DNA of 7,376 nucleotides from an uncultured Treponema sp. (GCA_937902445.1 CALELJ010000215.1:1-7376), one strand, 5' to 3'; shown: positions 1-6,692, counted from the first letter of the stretch. Numbers and translations: made by a program. Notes: a model not told the origin generated them from the sequence alone.

Positions 1-74
1 ATCACAACTTTGATATAGACACAGAGGAAGAGTTCGCAAGAGCCGCCGGGTACCTGGAGGTAAAGCGAATGTAA
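1..74 (+). CDS. 3' end of a plus-strand gene, possibly a nucleotidyl/cytidylyltransferase (partial)
   Basis: An open frame enters the window from the left and is readable from base 3. It encodes 23 residues and ends at the TAA at 72..74. The visible tail contains FDIDTEEEFARAAGYL. An Ile-Asp-Thr-Glu-(Glu/Asp) motif followed by an alanine-rich helix resembles the C-terminal end of NTP-transferase-fold proteins, notably acylneuraminate cytidylyltransferases and related sugar-nucleotide enzymes; this is family pattern recognition from a very short stretch. The other two plus frames hit stops within the first 20 bases. The gene converges on cbiA, and 57 bases separate the two stop codons. No cobalamin role can be inferred, although GTP:cobinamide-phosphate guanylyltransferase of the CobY type shares the fold and cannot be excluded. 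Existence as a coding tail is moderately likely; the family call is tentative. Confidence 0.45.
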   Translation, partial: HNFDIDTEEEFARAAGYLEVKRM

Positions 75-131
75 TGCGACGAAGTATAATAGTTGATATA
101 ATGAAAATATAATAGTTTTTTCGACATTCCG
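75..131. other. AT-rich convergent intergenic spacer with three TATAAT hexamers
   Basis: This short spacer separates the plus-strand gene tail from the end of cbiA. TATAAT occurs on the plus strand at 85..90, 97..102 and 108..113. The first and last are part of a 10-bp direct repeat, TATAATAGTT, at 85..94 and 108..117. No TTGACA-like -35 element stands at the right distance from any of them, so I do not call a promoter. A promoter here firing rightwards would transcribe antisense to cbiA. The spacer also carries the left arm of the inverted repeat that spans the cbiA stop. Confidence 0.5.
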
Positions 132-174
132 TTAATGATAAATCCAAGATTTATCATGCACCGGAGAAAAAAAC
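115..174. repeat. Inverted repeat spanning the premature end of cbiA
   Basis: The core is a perfect 10-bp inverted repeat: ATGATAAATC at 135..144, a CAA loop at 145..147, and GATTTATCAT at 148..157. Outward, the match continues imperfectly: 128..132 pairs with 160..165 with one bulged base, and the T-run at 116..121 with its flanking G115 and C122 mirrors the A-run at 167..173, with the five bases at 123..127 unpaired. The right arm is cbiA coding sequence (V-F-F-S-P-V-H-D-K). The left arm supplies the last codons and is followed by the TAA stop. No U-run follows the stem in either direction, so it is not a classical terminator. It looks like a local inverted duplication, as left by template switching; the outer part is low complexity and could be chance. 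Confidence 0.6.
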
Positions 175-1010
175 ACAAGCTCCGCTCCTGCGCGCTCTAA
201 TAGTTTTAAGTTTTCACTGTAGTAAAAGCAAAATGCCTCATCCGCCGCCACACCAATGCGCACCCTGTCTTTTTGCTTATGCGTGCTCGCATACTTTGTT
301 CTAGCGCAGATTTTCTTTTCAAGGCTCCACGCATTGATATCTGATATCAGTAGGTCAACATCCACTGATTCTTCCATAATTGCTGCCGCCTTATCGATTT
401 TATCCTTTAAATCCGATATTTCATCCGGCAGTTTTAGTCCCAGGTGCCTGCTTTCAAGCATTAGCCCTTCCGTTTTCGGAAAATAGCCATATGCTTTGAT
501 GCCGCACTGAGTCTCTATCATTTTTGACAACGAATCAAATAGTGGCTTAGAGGTGCGATTAAGTATCACTCCAACAATCTGATTATGAGTGTCCATCGAC
601 ACAAATCCTTTTATCTCAGCTAAGACAGAGCGCCCCATGCCATGAGCATCTACAACTAGAACTATAGGGGCATCCAAAGTTTTCGCCAAGTGGTAAGTGC
701 TCGCTGTTTCAGATACGCCTCCAAGCCCGTCGTATAATCCCATTACGCCTTCTATCACGGAGACGTCCGCTGTATTTTCATTAGCAAAAATAGCACGCGT
801 AGCATCCTCGCTTGTAAAAAACAAATCAAGGTTTTTTGAATCCAGCCCAAGAACATTTCGATGGAACATGGGATCTATATAGTCTGGCCCGGTCTTGAAG
901 GAATTCACCTTGAGCCCAGAATCCTTTAAAAGTTTAATGAGGCCTATTGTAAATAAGGTTTTCCCGGAACCACTTTTAGGAGCCGCGATTACTATTCTTG
1001 GAATTTTCAT
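132..1010 (-). CDS. cbiA: CbiA, cobyrinate a,c-diamide synthase, truncated: lacks the amidotransferase domain
   Basis: CbiA uses ATP and glutamine to amidate the a and c carboxylates of cobyrinate in the cytosol. The N-terminal synthetase domain is complete and convincing: P-loop APKSGSGKT (10-18), KTGPDYIDPMFH (39-50), NLDLF (60-64), IEGVMGLYDG (86-95) and ESRHLGL (186-192). The linker into the second domain is also recognisable (DEAFCFYYSENLKLL, 258-271, and FFSPVHDK, 280-287). Full-length members are about 450 residues; this one ends at 292, just where the class-I glutaminase domain with its catalytic Cys should start, and no continuation is visible in any frame downstream. The final residues after HDK come from an inverted repeat. 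Glutamine-driven activity should be lost; ammonia-dependent activity or an inactive remnant are both possible. The ATG at 1008..1010 lies 3 nt after the cbiT stop, with a weak GGAAA upstream. Codon choice differs from cbiT and cbiC. Family call is sure; functionality is doubtful. Confidence 0.9.
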   Translation of the reverse strand: MKIPRIVIAAPKSGSGKTLFTIGLIKLLKDSGLKVNSFKTGPDYIDPMFHRNVLGLDSKNLDLFFTSEDATRAIFANENTADVSVIEGVMGLYDGLGGVSETASTYHLAKTLDAPIVLVVDAHGMGRSVLAEIKGFVSMDTHNQIVGVILNRTSKPLFDSLSKMIETQCGIKAYGYFPKTEGLMLESRHLGLKLPDEISDLKDKIDKAAAIMEESVDVDLLISDINAWSLEKKICARTKYASTHKQKDRVRIGVAADEAFCFYYSENLKLLERAGAELVFFSPVHDKSWIYH

Positions 1011-1013
1011 AGT

Positions 1014-1613
1014 TCAATTTCCATCAGTAAAATCAAAGGAACAGACAAACACCGGATTGCCGGCATTCATCATGGTGTAGTTTCCGGTTTTGACAGCCTT
1101 GCTTATGTTTACAATTACTGTATCCATGTTTGCGACTGGAATTTTTTTTGCCAGATTCTGAATTTCACATAGGGATTCAAGAGTCACTGTATTCAATACA
1201 ATTCTCATGTGGGGATTAATTTCATAAAGGAACTGAAGGATTTTTTCCATGTTGCCTTTTGTTCCGCCGATAAATGCATGGGTTGCAGCAGGAAGACCTT
1301 TAAGCCCATCAGGTGCACATCCCTCAATGACCTGAACATTTTCCGCGCCAAACTTTTCCACATTTTTTTTTGTCAGCAAAACCGCATCTTCATTGCATTC
1401 AATCGAAAAAACTTTAATTGATGGAGACAGTAAGGCTGCCTCTACGGAGATTGATCCCGTTCCACTTCCGATGTCATATAAAACTGATTTTTTTCCAAGC
1501 CTCAGTTTGCACAATGAGATCATGCGTACTTCTTCCTTTGTCATAGGAACTTTATCACGTGTAAATCTATCGTCAGGAATTCCTGGAGTAATCATTTCGG
1601 AAATCTTATCCAT
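1014..1613 (-). CDS. cbiT: CbiT, cobalt-precorrin-6B C15-methyltransferase (decarboxylating)
   Basis: CbiT is a SAM-dependent methyltransferase that methylates C15 and removes the C12 acetate carboxyl of cobalt-precorrin-6B, giving cobalt-precorrin-7. At 199 residues it has the usual stand-alone CbiT length. Visible motifs are GIPDDRF (11-17), PMTKEEVR (23-30), the Rossmann SAM-binding loop DIGSGTGSISVE (47-58), FIGGTKGNMEKIL (114-126) and NPVFV near the end (186-190). I start it at the ATG at 1611..1613. A longer frame to a TTG at 1640 would overlap the cbiJE end but adds residues not typical of the family, whereas AAGGAG at 1625..1630 sits 11 nt before the ATG. It follows cbiJE by 16 nt and precedes cbiA by 3 nt. 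The CbiE partner domain that is often fused to CbiT (CobL-like) is here fused to CbiJ instead. A run of nine A occurs around codons 81-84. Confidence 0.93.
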   Translation of the reverse strand: MDKISEMITPGIPDDRFTRDKVPMTKEEVRMISLCKLRLGKKSVLYDIGSGTGSISVEAALLSPSIKVFSIECNEDAVLLTKKNVEKFGAENVQVIEGCAPDGLKGLPAATHAFIGGTKGNMEKILQFLYEINPHMRIVLNTVTLESLCEIQNLAKKIPVANMDTVIVNISKAVKTGNYTMMNAGNPVFVCSFDFTDGN

Positions 1614-1624
1614 AATCAAAACCG

Positions 1625-1630
1625 CTCCTT
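1625..1630 (-). promoter_or_regulatory. Ribosome binding site of cbiT
   Basis: AAGGAG on the minus strand begins on the last base of the cbiJE stop codon (TGA, 1630..1632) and lies 11 nt before the cbiT ATG. The spacing is a little long. A TTG at 1617..1619 would sit 5 nt away, but the ATG is the better start by homology. Confidence 0.55.
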
Positions 1631-3072
1631 CAATTTTCAAAGGTTATCATACCACAATAAAGTCCTTCCTTCAGTTCCGGTAGAAGAATATCTTTACTGA
1701 TTTCAATCACTTCTTCGTCAGCATAGCCGAGATTATATCCCAGGTGGATGCTGATTCTTTCATGTCTGCAAAATTCCATTAATTTTGGTATGTCATTTTT
1801 TCCGCTTGTAATGAAAAAACATTTTTCCCTGTTTGCCAGTGAACCTTTGATTTTTCCAAGCCATTCATCTTCCTGCGTGCCATGAAGGCTGACAATGTTA
1901 CAGTCATGCCACGATTCACCTATTGAAGATGCAAGATAGGAAATGCAGGATATGCCTGGAAGTATTTTTACATTTATCGATTCAATTTTTTTTAGTTCTT
2001 CATAGAGTTTTTTTGTTCCGCTGTAGAATCCCGTGTCTCCAGAAAATAGCAGGAGTACATTTTTCCCCGATATGGAACTTTTTTTTATCTTTTCAATTTC
2101 CGGTATTATATCCTGCGCAAGGTAGTATGGAAATTTTTCTGCTGAACTATCGACTGCCGCAATCATTCTGCTGGCACCAAATATGAAGTCTGCGTTTTCT
2201 ATTGCCTTCCTCACAGCCGTTGTCATATGCATTTCACTTCCAGGACCGATTCCCGCAAGAACCACATTTATTACTGGATCAGAAAACAATTTTATTCCTA
2301 CCCTTTTTTCAGCAATCCTTCTCAATTCATCATAGCTTGAAACCACATCAATATTTTTTGCAAACTTACTGCTACTGTCACATTCAGATATTACAAAACA
2401 CATTGTTCCTGTTTTCATGCATGCAGAAATTTTTGAGTCCGTGCCGCCTGCTGAACCGGATTGTTTGGTTACAAGAACCTTTATCCGCTTTTCCTCGATA
2501 GTCGCAATATTCATTTTCTCTGAGAAAGGTCCCTGCATCGCCATGATCTGAGATCCTTCAAGACCGGCTTTTCTGCAAAGTTCAAGACTTTCAACAGCAG
2601 GTATTACCCTTGCGAATATTCTCTTTCTTGTTTCTTCATCGCTGCAAAATATTTTTAAATCCTTGCTTCCAGTGGTCAAAAGAATTTTGCCATCTGTTTT
2701 TTTCAGTGCCTCATATGCTTCCTGTGCTGATGAGAAATATTTCAAGCCTTCAGATTTTTCGTTTCCAGTTTTTCTTTCAAACCTGATTAACAGATCTTTA
2801 CTGGAAACGGCATCATATATGTTCCTGCTGACTTCTGTTGCAAAAGGATGTGTTGCATCAATTACACATTCATAATTGCTTGTCTCAACAATCTTTTTAA
2901 TCTGTCCGCAATCAAGACGTCCGGTAACAACATTAAGATTGCCATTTTTTCCAACGATTTCATTTCCATATTCAGTAGCAACATGAAGGTCTACCTGGAT
3001 TCCATTTCTGCTTATGGCTTCTGAAATTTCACGGCCTTCTGTTGTTCCGCCGAAAACAAGAATTTTTTTCAT
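1630..3072 (-). CDS. cbiJE: CbiJ-CbiE fusion: cobalt-precorrin-6A reductase / cobalt-precorrin-7 C5-methyltransferase
   Basis: This is a single uninterrupted 480-residue frame carrying two enzymes. Residues 1 to about 258 are CbiJ (CobK family), which reduces cobalt-precorrin-6A to 6B with NAD(P)H: LVFGGTTEGREI (5-16), GRLD (51-54), DATHPFA (72-78), LLTTGSKDL (131-139), MAMQGPFS (177-184) and VTKQSGSAGGTDSK (201-214). Residues from about 267 on are CbiE, a tetrapyrrole methylase acting on C5 of cobalt-precorrin-7: VLAGIGPG (271-278), FGASRM (298-303), LLFSGDTGFYSG (341-352) and LPGISCISYLASSIG (371-385). Roughly, CbiJ is encoded by 2299..3072 and CbiE by 1633..2274, with a short linker around VGIKLFSDP. 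The two activities flank the CbiT step, so the fusion links non-adjacent reactions that surround it. The ATG at 3070..3072 overlaps the cbiH TGA (ATGA); the Shine-Dalgarno is weak, suggesting translational coupling. Both domain calls are firm. Confidence 0.93.
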   Translation of the reverse strand: MKKILVFGGTTEGREISEAISRNGIQVDLHVATEYGNEIVGKNGNLNVVTGRLDCGQIKKIVETSNYECVIDATHPFATEVSRNIYDAVSSKDLLIRFERKTGNEKSEGLKYFSSAQEAYEALKKTDGKILLTTGSKDLKIFCSDEETRKRIFARVIPAVESLELCRKAGLEGSQIMAMQGPFSEKMNIATIEEKRIKVLVTKQSGSAGGTDSKISACMKTGTMCFVISECDSSSKFAKNIDVVSSYDELRRIAEKRVGIKLFSDPVINVVLAGIGPGSEMHMTTAVRKAIENADFIFGASRMIAAVDSSAEKFPYYLAQDIIPEIEKIKKSSISGKNVLLLFSGDTGFYSGTKKLYEELKKIESINVKILPGISCISYLASSIGESWHDCNIVSLHGTQEDEWLGKIKGSLANREKCFFITSGKNDIPKLMEFCRHERISIHLGYNLGYADEEVIEISKDILLPELKEGLYCGMITFEN

Positions 3073-3827
3073 AATGCATATCCGCGCTTTGTGAGAATTT
3101 TTTTAGTTCCGTCGGGGAACAAAACTATTTCACTTTGAGAATTTCCGATAAACACGGTAGTGAACATGTTGACCTTGGCTACCGTTAGTTCAGCAAGAGT
3201 GCATACGACCGTTCGTGTGTTTTCTCTACCGATGTTTTCAACATATCCTGCTGCCGTATCTTCTGAAGCCCCGTTTTCCAAAAGAATGCGGCAGGCCTTT
3301 TCAAGATAGTCACTTCTTTTATGGCTCGAAGGATTATACAAAGCGATGGCAAAATCTCCTTCCGCAGCCGCCTTAAGCCTTCTGGCTATTGCTTCCCATG
3401 GAGTCAAAAGATCACTCAAACTGATGACACAAAAATCATGATTCAAGGGACAACCAAGTTCTGCGGCTCCACTTATGGCGGCTGTAATTCCAGGAACCAC
3501 ACATAAATCAACTGTTCTGTATTCTTCAACCTCAGAAATCAGCTGCAATACAGGAGATGCCATGCCATAAATTCCTGCATCCCCACTGCAAACGAGAGAA
3601 ACAATTTTCCCCGCAGTCGCAAGGTCAAGGCATGAGCGGCATCTGTCAATTTCCTGACGCATGGGAGTTGAAAGAAATTCCTTGTCCGGAAAGATTTCTT
3701 TTACGAGATCAACATATAAAGTATATCCTACAATTACATCTGACCTTTCCAGCACATTGTATGCTTCATAAGTCATCTTGTCTTTTTCACCGGGACCAAT
3801 TCCAACAACGTACATTTCTTTTTTCAT
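3069..3827 (-). CDS. cbiH: CbiH, cobalt-precorrin-3 (precorrin-3B-type) C17-methyltransferase, ring-contracting
   Basis: CbiH is the tetrapyrrole methylase that methylates C17 of cobalt-precorrin-3 and contracts the macrocycle to the corrin-type ring, giving cobalt-precorrin-4. The 252 residues match the family length. Motifs: VGIGPG (8-13), VIVGYTLYVDL (31-41), SLVCSGDAGIYGMASPV (77-93), VPGITAAISGAAELGCPLNH (111-130), ISLSDLLTPW (135-144), ALYNPSSHKR (162-171), FTTVFIGNS (222-230) and TKRGY near the end. The start is the ATG at 3825..3827, preceded by GGAG with 6-nt spacing and overlapping the cbiG stop as ATGA. A TTG four codons upstream is in frame but is less likely. No fused ferredoxin or CbiG domain is present, unlike some CbiH-type proteins. 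Confidence 0.94.
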   Translation of the reverse strand: MKKEMYVVGIGPGEKDKMTYEAYNVLERSDVIVGYTLYVDLVKEIFPDKEFLSTPMRQEIDRCRSCLDLATAGKIVSLVCSGDAGIYGMASPVLQLISEVEEYRTVDLCVVPGITAAISGAAELGCPLNHDFCVISLSDLLTPWEAIARRLKAAAEGDFAIALYNPSSHKRSDYLEKACRILLENGASEDTAAGYVENIGRENTRTVVCTLAELTVAKVNMFTTVFIGNSQSEIVLFPDGTKKILTKRGYAL

Positions 3828-4828
3828 AGACAACTCCAATTGATTGAAGGTTTTCTCTCAGCCACAGCCACGGTCATTCCGTCGGAAGAAATTTTTTCAA
3901 TTATGAGTTTTGCGTCAGTTCCTGCACACACAAGGGCGGAACTCTCACAGACACATCCCACACCGGTTGTTTCCCTGACAAATTCAGAATTTGATTTTAC
4001 TCCCTCTGCCTTGCAAAGAACATCTTCAGAATATGTAACAAAAGGTACGTTCATGAACTGGGAGAACATGCACAACCCCTTTTCCTTTTTTTTCAAATCA
4101 ATGCTTGAAACCGCAAATATCCCGTCAAGAATTTTTCCACTGACCTTCGATTCGATAAAATTTTTTATTTCCTCAAAAGATTTATCTTTTTTGCATCCAA
4201 TGCCAAGACAATAGTTTCTGGTGGTAAGATTAATCAAGGATTTCTTTTCATATTTCGATTCAGTTATGGCAATTCCTACAGTTTCATTTTCTGGAATATC
4301 CTGAACTATTTTCAAGCATGACGGTAACTTCCCCGTTGTTTTTATTCCGCCTTCAATATAAACGGAAACCTTTTCTCCAGCCAGAATTCTTGAGGACACA
4401 AGTTTTATTCCCTGCTTGTCATCGATCTTCAATCCATTTTTCATCGCAAACAAATCGACAGAAAAAGAATCATTTACATCCGTTGCTGTCGTTATTACCG
4501 GAACTGCATCAATGGCGCCGGCTATTTCTTTTGCAAGTACATTCCCACCTCCAACATGACCTGACAGAATGGGAATTACAAATTTTCCATTATCATCGAC
4601 AACGATTACAGGACAGTCAGTCATTTTCGAATTGACGAAAGGCGAAATTTTCCTTACTGCTATTCCGGATGCACAGACAAAAACCAATGGTATCCGGATT
4701 TTAAATGATTCCGAAATGATTTCATCCCCTGCATCGGTTTTTTCAAAGACGTGATCCGTGAGGATATTTTCTATTTTATCACAGAGGGATTTTCCCTTTT
4801 CTGTATATGCGATGGTTCTAATCAGCAC
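3824..4828 (-). CDS. cbiG: CbiG, cobalt-precorrin-5A hydrolase
   Basis: CbiG opens the delta-lactone of cobalt-precorrin-5A and releases the extruded C20 as acetaldehyde, giving 5B. This step is specific to the anaerobic route. The N-terminal and central part shows VFVCASGIAVRKISPFV (49-65), VIVVDDNGKFVIPILSGHVGG (75-94 and on) and VITTATDV (111-118). The C-terminal domain starts near LGIGCKK (208-214) and shows FAVSSIDLKKKE (238-249), FVRETTGVGCVCESSAL (283-299) and a final TVAVAERK. I choose the GTG at 4826..4828, giving 334 residues: AGGAAGG lies 9 nt upstream at 4838..4844, and family members begin almost directly with an IAxTEKG-like strand (IAYTEKG here). A longer frame from a TTG at 4903 would add 25 residues overlapping cbiF with no family support. 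It overlaps cbiF by 11 nt. The usual DP after the SK-T stretch reads DCP here, a minor deviation. Confidence 0.92.
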   Translation of the reverse strand: MLIRTIAYTEKGKSLCDKIENILTDHVFEKTDAGDEIISESFKIRIPLVFVCASGIAVRKISPFVNSKMTDCPVIVVDDNGKFVIPILSGHVGGGNVLAKEIAGAIDAVPVITTATDVNDSFSVDLFAMKNGLKIDDKQGIKLVSSRILAGEKVSVYIEGGIKTTGKLPSCLKIVQDIPENETVGIAITESKYEKKSLINLTTRNYCLGIGCKKDKSFEEIKNFIESKVSGKILDGIFAVSSIDLKKKEKGLCMFSQFMNVPFVTYSEDVLCKAEGVKSNSEFVRETTGVGCVCESSALVCAGTDAKLIIEKISSDGMTVAVAERKPSINWSCL

Positions 4829-5585
4829 TGGCTTTAACCTTCCTGTATTCCGTTTCAAATTCCGGATTGTATAGTTTTGATCTGCTGTAGGCGCTGTGTT
4901 CAATCACTTCACCGACAATTACAAGGGCTGTCTTTGTTATTCCGTTTTCTCTGGCGGTTTTCTCAAGGGTACCAACTGTACATTTGAAGATTTTTTCTTC
5001 CGGCCAGGTTGCCTTATATACTATGGCGGCTGGCGTCTGAACATCCAGCCCACCTGCGGCAAGTTCACTGCTTAGTTTTTCCAGAAGTCCTGTGCTGAGA
5101 TAGATTGCCATTGATGACTTATGGGATGCAAGACTTCTGATGGATTCTTCCGCCGGAACCTTTGTTTTTCCTTCCATTCTTGTGATGATCAAAGTCTGGC
5201 TTACATCGGGAAGAGTATATTCAAGGTTCATGGATGAAGCCGCACCAAAACAGGCACTTACACCAGGGCAGGTCTCGTATTTGATTCCAAGACCATCGAG
5301 CAAATCCATCTGTTCTCTTATCGCACCGTAAATACTGCTGTCACCTGTATGAAGCCTGACTGTCGTCTTTCCGTTTTTTTCAGTTCTCTTTATGACCTCA
5401 ATCACATCTTCAAGAGTCATGACCGCGCTGTTGAAAATTTCAGTTCCGTCTTTTGCGTATTTCAGAAGTTCAGGATTAACAAGGGAACCTGCATAGATTA
5501 TGACATCGGCTTCTTTTAAGAGATTCATTCCACGTACAGTAATAAGATCAGCAGCTCCACAACCTGCGCCTACAAAATAAACCAT
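4818..5585 (-). CDS. cbiF: CbiF, cobalt-precorrin-4 C11-methyltransferase
   Basis: CbiF is the tetrapyrrole methylase that transfers a SAM methyl to C11 of cobalt-precorrin-4, forming 5A, the substrate of CbiG encoded next. The 255 residues match the family. Motifs: VGAGCGAADLITVRG (5-19), YAGSLV (31-36), RLHTGDSSIYGAIREQMDLL (77-96), PGVSACFGAA (107-116), LPDVSQTLIITR (125-136), TWPEEKIF (193-200) and LYNPEFETEYR near the C-terminus (238-248). The start is the ATG at 5583..5585, overlapping the cbiD stop by one base (TAATG) and preceded by GGGGAGGT 6 nt upstream. The open frame extends 26 codons further upstream into cbiD, but that part is basic, unconserved and has no role in the fold, so I reject it. 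Confidence 0.95.
   Translation of the reverse strand: MVYFVGAGCGAADLITVRGMNLLKEADVIIYAGSLVNPELLKYAKDGTEIFNSAVMTLEDVIEVIKRTEKNGKTTVRLHTGDSSIYGAIREQMDLLDGLGIKYETCPGVSACFGAASSMNLEYTLPDVSQTLIITRMEGKTKVPAEESIRSLASHKSSMAIYLSTGLLEKLSSELAAGGLDVQTPAAIVYKATWPEEKIFKCTVGTLEKTARENGITKTALVIVGEVIEHSAYSRSKLYNPEFETEYRKVKASAD
4838..4844 (-). promoter_or_regulatory. Ribosome binding site deciding the GTG start of cbiG
   Basis: AGGAAGG on the minus strand, inside the 3' end of cbiF, ends 9 nt before the GTG at 4826..4828. It supports a GTG initiation for cbiG instead of a longer TTG-started form. Confidence 0.55.
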
Positions 5586-6691
5586 TACATGACCTCCCCG
5601 AGAATTTCTCGTGCGTTTTTGCTTTCCGCAAGCAGCCCAAACTGGTTGCTGTATACCATGCATCCTATATTGATTTTTCCATCAGCCCTTTTTTCAAGGA
5701 AGTACATTATTTTTTCCAGGAGACATTCCATTGCTTCTTTAGTCCTGCCTTCACTTTCGATTATTGAAATGCCTTCTTCTGTTGTCACCGTATCAATTAT
5801 CTTTTTTACAGCCGGAACTCCACAGCCTGCCTTGATTGCCGCACATGCAAGGAGTTCCATTCTGCAGTCGGCTTCCTTTGAATGTGTATTGTAAATGCCG
5901 CCAGCAAGCTTAACAAGTTTTCCAATATGGCCACATAGCAGCAGATTCCTGAATCCTTTTTCACAGGCTGAATCGATTGTAATGCCAATGAAGTTGGAAC
6001 ATTTTACAGCAGTATCAAGATCGTAGTTGAAGGTTTTCTTCATGAAATCAAGACCGTAGTTTCCTGGAGTGATACAGACACTTTCATGCCCCATGGATTT
6101 TTTCTGGTTCAGTTCAACCTTTATAGTGTCAATCAAAGCCTGCGAACTCATAGGCTCAACGATTCCGCTTGTACCAAGTATGGAAATCCCATCTACTATA
6201 CCAAGCCGCGGATTAAAGGTTTTCTGTGCCACTTCCTTTCCACCAGGAACAGACACAACAACCTTGACCCCATTGCTATAATCCAGAAGAGCACATATTT
6301 CCAAAATTTCCTTTTCTATCATCTCCCGCGGAACATGATTGATTGCTGCGTTCCCGACTTTCTGATCAAGGCCTGGCAATGTCACCCTGCCTACACCTTC
6401 GCCACCATCAATTACTACGGAAGGGTTTCCACCGTTTTCAAATAAAGTCACCGTACTTAAAATATGAAGGCCGGTAGTACAGTCGGGATCGTCCCCACCA
6501 TCTTTTATTACACCACAGGAAACCTCTGTCTCACTCATTGCGATGTCACAGAGTTCCGCCTTAAAAATATCGCCTTTGGGTGTTTCAATTTCAACGTGAG
6601 ATTTTCTTTTTCCAGACAACAGCATCCAGCATGCAGCTTTTGATGCCGCAGCCGCACAACTGCCTGTTGTAAATCCATTTTTCATCTGCAT
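5585..6691 (-). CDS. cbiD: CbiD, cobalt-precorrin-5B C1-methyltransferase
   Basis: CbiD methylates C1 of cobalt-precorrin-5B to give 6A. It is a hallmark of the anaerobic pathway and does not share the tetrapyrrole-methylase fold of the other methylases. All family signatures are present over 368 residues: GFTTGSCAAAASKAA (6-20), VIKDGGDDPDCTTG (61-74), GTSGIVEPMS (173-182), PGNYG (209-213) and GHIGKLVKLAGGIYNTHS (254-271). Two in-frame ATGs (6691 and 6685) are only one codon apart; homologues usually begin right before the GYTTG-like motif, so the true start could be 6685. No strong Shine-Dalgarno is seen (AAAGTGAT region), consistent with coupling to cbiC, whose stop is 1 nt upstream. Its product feeds CbiJ, encoded three genes downstream. 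Confidence 0.95.
   Translation of the reverse strand: MQMKNGFTTGSCAAAASKAACWMLLSGKRKSHVEIETPKGDIFKAELCDIAMSETEVSCGVIKDGGDDPDCTTGLHILSTVTLFENGGNPSVVIDGGEGVGRVTLPGLDQKVGNAAINHVPREMIEKEILEICALLDYSNGVKVVVSVPGGKEVAQKTFNPRLGIVDGISILGTSGIVEPMSSQALIDTIKVELNQKKSMGHESVCITPGNYGLDFMKKTFNYDLDTAVKCSNFIGITIDSACEKGFRNLLLCGHIGKLVKLAGGIYNTHSKEADCRMELLACAAIKAGCGVPAVKKIIDTVTTEEGISIIESEGRTKEAMECLLEKIMYFLEKRADGKINIGCMVYSNQFGLLAESKNAREILGEVM
5592..5599 (-). promoter_or_regulatory. Ribosome binding site of cbiF
   Basis: GGGGAGGT on the minus strand sits within the last codons of cbiD, 6 nt before the cbiF ATG. This strong site fixes the cbiF start and excludes the 26-codon upstream extension. Confidence 0.65.
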
Positions 6692-6692
6692 A

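Noticed and set aside
135..157. Hairpin at the end of cbiA as a rho-independent terminator
   Set aside because: The stem is AT-rich and no U-run follows it in either direction; the T/A runs lie on the wrong side for both convergent transcripts.
3840..4214. Plus-strand 124-codon open frame opposite cbiG
   Set aside because: It is the antisense shadow of a clearly conserved CbiG, lacks a Shine-Dalgarno site and shows no recognisable motif.
4829..4903. 25-codon TTG-started extension of CbiG
   Set aside because: It overlaps the 3' end of cbiF out of frame, and the family begins at the IAYTEKG-like strand right after the GTG at 4828, which has its own Shine-Dalgarno.
5586..5663. 26-codon N-terminal extension of CbiF
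   Set aside because: It overlaps cbiD, is unconserved, and a strong GGGGAGGT site points to the ATG at 5585 directly before the VGAGCG motif.
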